DNA from: Neoechinorhynchus agilis | Lineage: Eukaryota > Acanthocephala | Direction: 5' to 3' | DNA length: 64,000 nt | NCBI GenBank assembly: GCA_051530055.1 | Contig: CM121342.1 | Span: 6,944,001 to 7,008,000 of the forward strand | Shown: in pieces, positions 54,600 to 64,000 of the stretch | Layout of the letters: each line of letters opens with the position of its first letter | How positions within the stretch are numbered: position 1 is the stretch's first letter | Made by a program: the position numbers and the translations under genes | The notes under the pieces: model-generated | The model's input: the letters and a program-made list of their open reading frames with translations, nothing else | What the model was told of the DNA's origin: nothing | Database searches by the model: none

Positions 54600-57060
54600 G
54601 ATAACTCTCAGGGAATTATTAGAAATCCCCAATGTGTGTTGACCTTTCGCTTTGTAGGATCATGAAACTTTCTTAAAATGTTCGTTTTTCCGTCCCGATC
54701 GGAGTGCCCGGCTGAGTGTTCATCAGACGAGGCAGTCCACAGAGGAAAAATCGGACTGAAGTGGGACGTTGACGTAATGATCATCATCGGGACCATTGAA
54801 TGGTGACTAAAATGTTCAAATCAATTTGAACTTTCTTATACGCTCGTTTTCCACTTGAGCTTATTCACTTCTCTAGAGAATGGTTTAAAGGCTTAGAACG
54901 TGGAGGAGAATTGGGAACTTTTCTTAAAACGTTCGTTTTTCCGTCCCGATCGGAGTGCCCGGCTGAGTGTTCATCAGACGAGCAGTCCACAGAGGAAAAA
55001 TCGGACTGAAGTGGGACGTTGACGTAATGATCATCATCGGGACCATTGAATGGTGACTAAAATGTTCAAATCGATTTGAACTTTCTTATACGCTCGTTTT
55101 CCACTTGAGCTTATTCACTTCTCTAGAGAATGGTTTAAAGGCTTAGAACGTGGAGGAGAATTGGGAACTTTTCTTAAAACGTTCGTTTTTCCGTCCCGAT
55201 CGGAGTGCCCGGCTGAGTGTTCATCAGACGAGGCAGTCCACAGAGGAAAAATCGGACTGAAGTGGGACGTTGACGTAATGATCATCATCGGGACCATTGA
55301 ATGGTGACTAAAATGTTGTTGAACTTTCTTATACGCTCGTTTTCCACTTGAGCTTATTCACTTCTCTAGAGAATGGTTTAAAGGCTTAGAACGTGGAGGA
55401 GAATTGGGAACTTTTCTTAAAACGTTCGTTTTTCCGTCCCGATCGGAGTGCCGGCTGAGTGTTCATCAGACGAGGCAGTCCACAGAGGAAAAATCGGACT
55501 GAAGTGGGACGTTGACGTAATGATCATCATCGGGACCATTGAATGGTGACTAAAATGTTCAAATCGATTTGAACTTTCTTATACGCTCGTTTTCCACTTG
55601 AGCTTATTCACTTCTCTAGAGAATGGTTTAAAGGCTTAGAACGTGGAGGAGAATTGGGAACTTTTCTTAAAACGTTCGTTTTTCCGTCCCGATCGGAGTG
55701 CCCGGCTGAGTGTTCATCAGACGAGGCAGTCCACAGAGGAAAAATCGGACTGAAGTGGGACGTTGACGTAATGATCATCATCGGGACCATTGAATGGTGA
55801 CTAAAATGTTCAAATCGATTTGAACTTTCTTATACGCTCGTTTTCCACTTGAGCTTATTCACTTCTCTAGAGAATGGTTTAAAGGCTTAGAACGTGGAGG
55901 AGAATTGGGAACTTTTCTTAAAACGTTCGTTTTTCCGTCCCGATCGGAGTGCCCGGCTGAGTGTTCATCAGACGAGGCAGTCCACAGAGGAAAAATCGGA
56001 CTGAAGTGGGACGTTGACGTAATGATCATCATCGGGACCATTGAATGGTGACTAAAATGTTCAAATCGATTTGAACTTTCTTATACGCTCGTTTTCCACT
56101 TGAGCTTATTCACTTCTCCAATGAATAGTTTAAAGGCTTAGAACGTGGAGGAGAATTGGGAACTTTTCTTAAAACGTTCGTTTTTCCGTCCCGATCGGAG
56201 TGCCCGGCTGGTGTTCATCAGACGAGGCAGTCCACAGAGGAAAAATCGGACTGAAGTGGGACGTTGACGTAATGATCATCATCGGGACCATTGAATGGTG
56301 ACTAAAATGTTCAAATCGATTTGAACTTTCTTATACGCTCGTTTTCCACTTGAGCTTATTCACTTCTCTAGAGAATGGTTTAAAGGCTTAGAACGTGGAG
56401 GAGAATTGGGAACTTTTCTTAAAACGTTCGTTTTCGTCCCGATCGGAGTGCCCGGCTGAGTGTTCATCAGACGAGGCAGTCCACAGAGGAAAAATCGGAC
56501 TGAAGTGGGACGTTGACGTAATGATCATCATCGGGACCATTGAATGGTGACTAAAATGTTCAAATCAATTTGAACTTTCTTATACGCTCGTTTTCCACTT
56601 GAGCAACTTTATTCACTTCTCCAATGAATACTTTAAAGGCTAAAACGACGAGGAGAATTGCGAACTTTTCTTAAAACGTTCGTTTTTCCGTCGAGGAAAA
56701 GTTTTCGTCCCGATCGGAGTGCCCGGCTGAGTGTTCATCAGACGAGGCAGTCCACAGACTAAGATTCTAATCGGACTGAAATAGGACGTTGACGTAATCA
56801 TCATCGGGACCATTCAATGGTGAAAGATTTTTGCGACTAAAATGTTCAAATCAATATGAACTTTTTATAAACGCTCGTTTTCCACTTGAGCAACTTTATT
56901 CACTTCTCCAATGAACAATTTAAAGGCTTAGAACGTGGAGGAGAATTGTGAACTTTTCTTAAAACGTTCGTTTTTCCGTTGAGGAATAGTTTTCGTCCCG
57001 ATCGGAGTGCTCAGAGGAGCATTCATCAGACAAGGCAGTCCACAAAGGAAGATTCTACAT
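54600..57060. repeat. Satellite array, ~250-bp unit, about 10 copies
   Basis: CGATCGGAGTGCCCGGCTGA recurs at about 54696, 54947, 55197, 55440, 55690, 55940, 56192, 56440, 56710 and 57000. Core units are nearly identical. The last two are longer (270-290) and diverged, with an inserted GAGGAAAAGTTTTCGTCCCG and AAAGATTTTTGCG. A conserved open frame of 60 codons on the minus strand (MVPMMIITSTSHFSPIF) recurs in four units because they are copies; no function is claimed. Confidence 0.93.
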
Positions 57061-57279
57061 TTAATCGTCTCGTAATCAAAAGAGTTTCAACAAAATTGTG
57101 GACGCAAATTGAGGGCAGATAAAACTCTGTTTTTCAATTGCGCAACGTGCCAGAAAAGTTAAGAAAACCGTCTTTGAAATATGATAATTTGTTACTTTTG
57201 CTCAAAAGAAGGTGTAGGTGCTAAAAGCACGATTCTCTCCCTAATAAAATGAAATTCTTGATTCGGTAAACATCTAAGT

Positions 57280-57512
57280 GGGTTGTTTGATGAGTTCTCG
57301 GATAAGGAGACCCGAAATGAACTCGAGGAAAGACCCAACCACCGAAACTTCCTTACAAACAATTACCACCCACTTTCCCAACCCACTGCAAAAAAATCAA
57401 CAACCACATTTATCCTTACAGAATTCGAGTGTTCTGAAGGCCCAAAGGTACATGGGTTCTATCTTTGTGCATTAACCAACAAAACGTATTATAATATAAT
57501 TTTTTTTGTTAG
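57280..57512 (-). repeat. Inverted diverged monomer of the 268-bp satellite
   Basis: The minus strand shows, in order, the AACACGTTTT-like, GGGCCTTCAGAACACTCG-like, CTGTAAGGATAA, GGGTTGGGAAAGTGGGTGGT and GGTTGGGTCTTTCC segments of the monomer. It sits about 660 bp before the second array of this family, in opposite orientation, and directly before the transposase scrap. Confidence 0.55.
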
Positions 57513-57521
57513 TTGCGAACT

Positions 57522-57680
57522 GTTATGGGTTCAAATCCGAAAAGGAAGTTCAAAGTTCTTGAACGTGGGAACATGGCTTGAAATATTAAATCTTCTTGAA
57601 AAAGGAGATAGTGGAATGTCTCTAGCACAGTTTTATAGTGCAAAAAAAGAAGTAGCAAAGGCGACCCTAATTTGAGACCC
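57522..57680 (+). mobile_element. Pogo/Tigger-like transposase N-terminal fragment
   Basis: After ATG at 57526 the sequence encodes MGSNPKRKFKVL. One frame over it continues TWLEILNLLEKGDSGMSLAQ FY, a helix-turn-helix start (CENP-B N / Psq type) typical of Tc1/mariner-superfamily pogo and Tigger transposases. A single frame offset separates the two parts. No DDE catalytic region follows, so it is a short relic of a DNA transposon (or of a domesticated derivative). Confidence 0.5.
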
Positions 57681-58169
57681 AATTTAAAAGCGGGAAATCC
57701 ATTGATACCAAAAGATATTACGTATAAATCATAGAACAGAAATTATGGAGTTCTATTTAAGCATTTATTTCAATCAAGGGCTTTTCTTAAAATCCCAACT
57801 CCAGTGTTGTTTAGGCAGCTGGTACCTATCTAAATAAGGTTAATGATTCATAAATAATGCGCTATATTTGATGAATACTCGCAAGATCGAAGAAATGGAA
57901 TCTTAAAGTGGACTGTGAAATTCATTTTTTCAAACAAAAAAATTACAAGAGGCCCACTAGATCGTCAAAAAATTCAATAAAATCGCCGAAACGGTTTCAT
58001 GACAACAATTTATTTGTACAGAAACGATGTGTTGGCAAGTTCGTAATTGTTTATTTATGATTTTCATGACTCCGCATTTCTAAGACTCGCGATTGCATTT
58101 CGGCTTTTACACATCGATTCAGGTATTGCTCCTATCGACCCAGGGAGTTTTTAAGACCATTAAGGAGCG
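57681..58169. other. Spacer with a repeat that recurs beyond the next array
   Basis: About 58085-58165 (GCGATTGCATTTCGG, CACATCGATTCAGGTATTG, AGGAGCGTTG) resembles about 60960-61035 on the far side of the satellite, in the same orientation. Nothing else was recognised. Confidence 0.4.
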
Positions 58170-60580
58170 TTGAAACTTATAATAATAACACGTTTTATTT
58201 GTTGATTCACAAAGAAGAGGAGCCAAGTACCTATGCGTCCTCATGAACACTCGAGTTCTGATTTGTAGAATGAATCTGGCTATCGATTTTGGCCTGGATT
58301 ACGAGTCCGTTCGGGTGGGAAATGGTGGTTATTGTTAGTAGGAGCGTTTGGAAGGTTGGTCTTTCCTCAGGTTCATTTCAAGTTCTGATATCTGAAATCG
58401 ACAACATTTTTGTATTCTATAAAAGGTGCTTCCACGCGATTATTGACCGTGGCACTCTAATAATAACAGGTTTTATTTGTTGATTCACAAAGAAGAGGAG
58501 CCAAGTACCTATCTCATGAACACTCTGAATGAATCTGGCTATTGATTTTGGACTGGATTACGAGTCCGTTGGTGGGAAATGGTGGTTATTGTTTGTAGGA
58601 GCGCTTGAAACGTTGGTCGTTCCTCAGGTTCATTTCAGGTTCTGATATCCGAAATCGACAACATTTTTGTATTCCATAAAAGGTGCTTCCACGCGATTAT
58701 TGACTATGGCACTGTAATAATAACACGTTTTATTTGTTGATTCACAAAGAAGAGGAGCCAAGTCTCCCTTTTGGGTCCTCATGAACACTCGAATTAATCT
58801 TGCTATCGACTTTGGACTGGATTACGAATCCGTTCGGGTGGGAAATGGTGGTTAATGTTTGTAGGAGCGCTTGGAAGGTTGGTCTTTCCTCAGGTTCTGA
58901 TATCCGAAATCGACAACATTTTTTGTATTCCATAAAAGGTGCTTCCACGCGATTATTGACCGTGGCACTGTAATAATAACACGTTTTATTTGTTGATTCA
59001 CAAAGAAGAGGAGCCAAGTCCCTTTGGGTCCTCATGAACACTCGAGATTATGAATCTGGCTATTGATTTTGGACTGGATTACGAGTCCGTTCGGGTGGGA
59101 AATGGTGGTTATTGTTTGTAGGAGCGCTTGGAAGGTTGGTCTTTCCTCAGGTTCATTTCAGGTTCTGATATCCGAAATCGACAACATTTTTGTATTCCAT
59201 AAAAGGTGCTTCCACGCGATTATTGACTATGGCACTGTAATAATAACACGTTTTATTTGTTGATTCACAAAGAAGAGGAGCCAAGTCTCCCTTTTGGGTC
59301 CTCATGAACACTCGAATGAATCTGGCTATTGATTTTGGACTGGATTACGAATCCGTTCGGGTGGGAAATGGTGGTTATTGTTTGTAGGAGCGCTTGGAAG
59401 GTTGGTCTTTCCTCAGGTTCATTTCAAGTTCTGATATCTGAAATCGACAACATTTTTGTATTCCATAAAAGGTGCTTCCACGCGATTATTGACGGTGGCA
59501 GTAATAATAACACGTTTTATTTGTTGATTCACAAAGAGGAAGAGGAGCCAAGTCTCCCTTTGGGTCCTCATGAACACTCGAATTAATCTTGCTATCGATT
59601 TTGGACTGGATTACGAATCCGTTCGGGTGGGAAATGGTGGTTATTGTTTGTAGGAGCGCTTGGAAGGTTGGTCTTTCCTCAGGTTCATTTCAGGTTCTGA
59701 TATCCGAAATCGACAACATTTTTGTATTCCATAAAAGGTGCTTCCACGCGATTATTGACCGTGGCACTGTAATAATAACACGTTTTATTTGTTGATTCAC
59801 AAAGAGGAAGAGGAGCCAAGTCTCCCTTTGGGCCCTCATGAACACTCGAATGAATCTGGCTATTGATTTTGGACTGGATTACGAATCCGTTCGGGTGGGA
59901 AATGGTGGTTATTGTTTGTAGGAGCGTTTGGAAGGTTGGTCTTTCCTCAGGTTCATTTCAAGTTCTGATATCTGAAATCGACAACATTTTTGTATTCCAT
60001 AAAAGGTGCTTCCACGCGATTATTGACGGTGGCACTATAATAATAACACGTTTTATTTGTTGATTCACAAAGAGGAAGAGGAGCCAAGTCTCCCTTTTGG
60101 GTCCTCATGAACACTCGAATTAATCTTGCTATCGATTTTGGACTGGATTACGAATCCGTTCGGATGGGAAATGGTGGTTATTGTTTTTGTAGGAGCGTTT
60201 GGAAGGTTGGTCTTTCCTCAGGTTCATTTCAGGTTCTGATATCCGAAATCGACAACATTTTTGTATTCTATAAAAGGTGCTTCTACGCGATTATTGACTA
60301 TGGCACTGTAATAATAACAGGTTTTATTTGTTGATTCACAAAGAAGAAGAGAAGCCAAGTACCTCTGCGTCTTCTTAAGCACTCGAATGAATCTGGCTAT
60401 TGATTTTGGAGTGGATTACGAGTCCGTTCGGGTGGGAAAGCTGGTGTTTATTGTTTGCAGGAGAGTTTGTGAGGTTAAGTCTTTCCTCAATTTCATTTCA
60501 GGTCTCGATATCCGAGAAGATTGGACAGTATAGCATAATGAGCGGAGGTAATAATAACACGTTTATTTGTTGGTTAACAA
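58170..60580 (+). repeat. Satellite array of the 268-bp family (array 2), about 9 copies
   Basis: This is the same family as 34215-35800. AATAATAACACGTTTTATTT or a one-base variant recurs about every 258-270 bases from 58184 to 60550. Most inner monomers read TTCCATAAAAGG where array 1 reads TTCTATAAAAGG. The first (58417) and eighth (60265) monomers keep the TATAAAAG form. Edge units are shorter and more diverged. Confidence 0.92.
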
Positions 60581-61870
60581 ACTAAAGAACCCATGAATTT
60601 TGCAAATTTTAGAAGCTCTTCTTTATGAAACGTTTTAAGGCGACGGATTTGTGATTTTGACAGGTTGCAAAAGACGGCTTTATCGTAGGTGATATGACGA
60701 GTAAAATAAAGCTTTAGTGAAATTTAGAGAGAAAGGGACTACAAAATGTCGGAGGCGTTTGAGAATTGTGAAGGTATTTTGCACTTGAGGGAAAGTGAAA
60801 TGTGCGAATCCAATTTCATGTATGATTAAATTTTTTCTGGGTACTCAATTTCAGTCAATCCGATCGCCCAAGAATTCCGCACAACACTGATAGATTTTTC
60901 GCTTGTGGACCGATTCAACATTTAGACCAAACAATGACTTTAAATTGCTCATTTTAAGACAAGCAATCGCATTTCTTATTTTCCACATCGATCCAGGAAT
61001 TGTTATTATCGGCCAAAAGGAGCGTAGGAATTTAAGGCACTGTTTCCTGCAATGTCCCAATAACTCCGGACAATACTGATAGATTCGTCACTTTTAGTCC
61101 TAGAGGCGTAATTATTTCGTTAGATCGTGGAAGGGTGAGAAATCGCGATTAATTTATTGATTACCTTTGGAACTTTTAGACCTGATCAATTAATCACTAG
61201 ACAAAAAACCAACACCTTTTATTTTTCGTCCGATTAAGTTCAATGTGAACATTAACGTTTCTTCCGTTTCCAATGACGTCAAGAGATTCACTTTTAGCGA
61301 AGAACGCGTTTTCGGAGCTCATGGACGTTTCCAAATGAATGTATGGGTTTTATCGTTTAAGTTTGTCGTGACGTCGTCTGTGTTATATTTTATGACAAGT
61401 TGCGTCCGTCGTCGCTTATCATTTATTTAATGACGTAGAAAAATTGAAATGAATTTATCGTAGGGTCGGGATCAAACGATCCCATTTTGATCATATCGAG
61501 AGAAAAATCCATCGGGATGTTAAATGTGGAGCTCGAAATATTTCAGAAGAATAAAATGATTTTTTCACCACAAATCAATATCCCATTTTGTTTCACTGCG
61601 TGCCAAAATGGTAGCGTTGTCAATGGCCATTAAGTGGTCCTGTGGGGAGAAATGGTTAAGTATTGCAGAACGGGCCGAAATCAATCGGCAGTTTTAAAAA
61701 TAAAATCATTTCAATTTTTCTACGCGCCAGAAAACAACCAATGTGAACAGTTCAATACTCTCGCTTATCGACGTTGACGAGGAAGAGGCGGCTCAACGCT
61801 TTTGTGTACGTTTATATACACTCTTTTGCCGCAAAAGTCTTTTCTTCTCCCCCATCTCACTTTCAGATAT
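60581..61870. other. Intergenic; short repeats, no gene seen
   Basis: Contains an internal degenerate duplication (CAACACTGATAGATTTTTCG at about 60882 and ACAATACTGATAGATTCGTC at about 61070), a copy of the ATCATATCGAGAGAAAA motif at about 61490, and one end of the GGTTGTTTT MITE family at about 61725-61770 (GAAAACAACCAATGTGAACA). ORFs are short and unconvincing. Confidence 0.4.
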
Positions 61871-61873
61871 GTT

Positions 61874-62046
61874 TAGAATTATTGTTTAGAAGTCTTCATC
61901 CGCGGTAAATGATTTCTTTTCGATTAAAAAGGCCTTTCGTTGTTTGTTAGTAATAGACACTAACAAGCAAACTGGTCCACAGAACGTCTTTTTAATCGAA
62001 AAGAAATCATTCACCGCGAATGAAGACTTCTAAACAATAATTCCAA
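61874..62046. repeat. Large hairpin at the start of the 150-bp array
   Basis: AGAATTATTGTTTAGAAGTC through GATTTCTTTTCGATTAAAAA (61874-61931) is the inverse of the first array unit (about 61985-62046), giving arms of about 58 bases around a loop of about 55. The array therefore begins head-to-head with one inverted half unit. Confidence 0.7.
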
Positions 62047-64000
62047 TAATCACATTCCCCCGGTACCTCACATATCGTCATTTCTTGGAATTATTGTTTA
62101 GGTCTACACCCGGTAATCCGACGAGGTCCACAGAACGTCTTTTTAATCGAAAAGAAATCATTCACCGCGAATGAAGACTTCTAAACAATAATTCCAATAA
62201 TCACATTCCCCCGGTACCTCACATATCGTCATTTCTTGGAATTATTGTTTAGGTCTACACCCGGTAATCCGACGAGGTCCACAGAACGTCTTTTTAATCG
62301 AAAAGAAATCATTCACCGCGAATGAAGACTTCTAAACAATAATTCCAATAATCACATTCCCCCGGTACCTCACATATCGTCATTTCTTGGAATTATTGTT
62401 TAGGTCTACACCCGGTAATCCGACGAGGTCCACAGAACGTCTTTTAATCGAAAAGAAATCATTCACCGCGAATGAAGACTTCTAAACAATAATTCCAATA
62501 ATCACATTCCCCCGGTACCTCACATATCGTCATTTCTTGGAATTATTGTTTAGGTCTACACCCGGTAATCCGACGAGGTCCACAGAACGTCTTTAATCGA
62601 AAAGAAATCATTCACCGCGAATGAAGACTTCTAAACAATAATTCCAATAATCACATTCCCCCGGTACCTCACATATCGTCATTTCTTGGAATTATTGTTT
62701 AGGTCTACACCCGGTAATCCGACGAGGTCCACAACGTCTTTTTAATCGAAAAGAAATCATTCACCGCGAATGAAGACTTCTAAACAATAATTCCAATAAT
62801 CACATTCCCCCGGTACCTCACATATCGTCATTTCTTGGAATTATTGTTTAGGTCTACACCCGGTAATCCGACGAGGTCCACAGAACGTCTTTTTAATCGA
62901 AAAGAAATCATTCACCGCGAATGAAGACTTCTAAACAATAATTCCAATAATCACATTCCCCCGGTACCTCACATATCGTCATTTCTTGGAATTATTGTTT
63001 AGGTCTACACCCGGTAATCCGACGAGGTCCACAGAACGTCTTTTTAATCGAAAAGAAATCATTCACCGCGAATGAAGACTTCTAAACAATAATTCCAATA
63101 ATCACATTCCCCCGGTACCTCACATATCGTCATTTCTTGGAATTATTGTTTAGGTCTACACCCGGTAATCCGACGAGGTCCACAGAACGTCTTTTTAATC
63201 GAAAAGAAATCATTCACCGCGAATGAAGACTTCTAAACAATAATTCCAATAATCACATTCCCCCGGTACCTCACATATCGTCATTTCTTGGAATTATTGT
63301 TTAGGTCTACACCCGGTAATCCGACGAGGTCCACAGAACGTCTTTTTAATCGAAAAGAAATCATTCACCGCGAATGAAGACTTCTAAACAATAATTCCAA
63401 TAATCACATTCCCCCGGTACCTCACATATCGTCATTTCTTGGAATTATTGTTTAGGTCTACACCCGGTAATCCGACGAGGTCCACAGAACGTCTTTTTAA
63501 TCGAAAAGAAATCATTCACCGCGAATGAAGACTTCTAAACAATAATTCCAATAATCACATTCCCCCGGTACCTCACATATCGTCATTTCTTGGAATTATT
63601 GTTTAGGTCTACACCCGGTAATCCGACGAGGTCCACAGAACGTCTTTTTAATCGAAAAGAAATCATTCACCGCGAATGAAGACTTCTAAACAATAATTCC
63701 AATAATCACATTCCCCCGGTACCTCACATATCGTCATTTCTTGGAATTATTGTTTAGGTCTACACCCGGTAATCCGACGAGGTCCACAGAACGTCTTTTT
63801 AATCGAAAAGAAATCATTCACCGCGAATGAAGACTTCTAAACAATAATTCCAATAATCACATTCCCCCGGTACCTCACATATCGTCATTTCTTGGAATTA
63901 TTGTTTAGGTCTACACCCGGTAATCCGACGAGGTCCACAGAACGTCTTTTTAATCGAAAAGAAATCATTCACCGCGAATGAAGACTTCTAAACAATAATT
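61975..64000. repeat. Satellite array, ~150-bp unit, at least 13.5 copies, runs off the window
   Basis: CCACAGAACGTCTTTTTAAT recurs every 149-151 bases to the window end. Units are nearly identical apart from T-run length and a missing AGA in one. Each unit contains CTAAACAATAATTCCAA and, about 40 bases on, its exact inverse TTGGAATTATTGTTTAG, a perfect 17-bp stem. Related single segments occur at about 3495-3515 and 32405-32460. Confidence 0.94.

Noticed and set aside
54608-56041. Identical 60-62 codon minus ORFs in the ~250-bp array
   Set aside because: Four copies are identical only because the satellite units are; no upstream signals and no recognisable motif.

Overview
The window is nuclear DNA of an invertebrate animal. 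The genes are metazoan: a kinesin-3/KIF13 tail with a CAP-Gly domain, TONSL, TBP-related factor 2 (TLF/TBPL1) and an immunoglobulin-domain adhesion receptor. Introns follow GT-AG and several are only 41 to 70 nt long. TATA boxes and AATAAA signals sit at eukaryotic positions, and about a third of the sequence is tandem satellite DNA. Small introns, AT-rich spacers and a dense repeat load suggest a compact invertebrate genome (nematode, tardigrade or mite-like). I cannot fix the phylum from the sequence alone.

Layout. 1-1.9 kb: end of a leucine-rich-repeat (LRR) protein gene (+), in two frames offset by one base. 2-5 kb: transposon debris (tRNA-derived SINE, inverted satellite monomer, hammerhead-like motif, LINE reverse-transcriptase scrap, foldback element). 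5.1-6.2 kb: ~108-bp satellite running into the TATA promoter of an intronless D-lactate dehydrogenase gene (6453-7481, +). 7.7-11.3 kb: 164-bp satellite. 11.5-14.0 kb (-): five-exon Ig-superfamily receptor. 15.5-16.3 kb: ~178-bp satellite and a foldback. 17.9-22.4 kb (-): nine-exon KIF13-like gene with no motor or FHA domain. 25.8-27.0 kb (-): three-exon gene for an unrecognised coiled-coil protein. 29.1-29.5 kb (-): two-EF-hand protein. 30.7-31.6 kb (+): protein made of two nearly identical 122-residue copies. 34.2-35.8 kb: 268-bp satellite. 36.1-39.1 kb (-): TONSL homologue. 39.5-41.3 kb: ~142-bp satellite apparently derived from a coding repeat. 42-42.9 kb: ~297-bp satellite. 43-49 kb: SINEs, an element with inverted repeats and a small coiled-coil ORF. 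49.5-50.1 kb: 88-bp satellite with a dimeric higher-order pattern. 50.9-53.2 kb: ~217-bp satellite leading into the TRF2 gene (53450-54484, +), followed by a ~250-bp satellite (54.6-57.1 kb). 57.3-57.7 kb: inverted monomer of the 268-bp satellite and a pogo/Tigger-like transposase scrap. 58.2-60.6 kb: second array of the 268-bp family. 62-64 kb: ~150-bp satellite with a perfect 17-bp palindrome arm in every unit.

The genes do not form one pathway; they are housekeeping, signalling and metabolic genes separated by satellites. The most notable points are the motorless KIF13-like gene, the bacterial-type D-lactate dehydrogenase with eukaryotic control signals, a TONSL without its C-terminal LRR domain, the twin-domain protein lying in a local duplication, and a TRF2 promoter whose CRE-bearing sequence is part of a satellite array. 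Exon structures were derived by hand from splice signals, reading phase and family resemblance, without transcript evidence. I saw no rRNA gene, intact tRNA gene, CRISPR array or virus-derived element.
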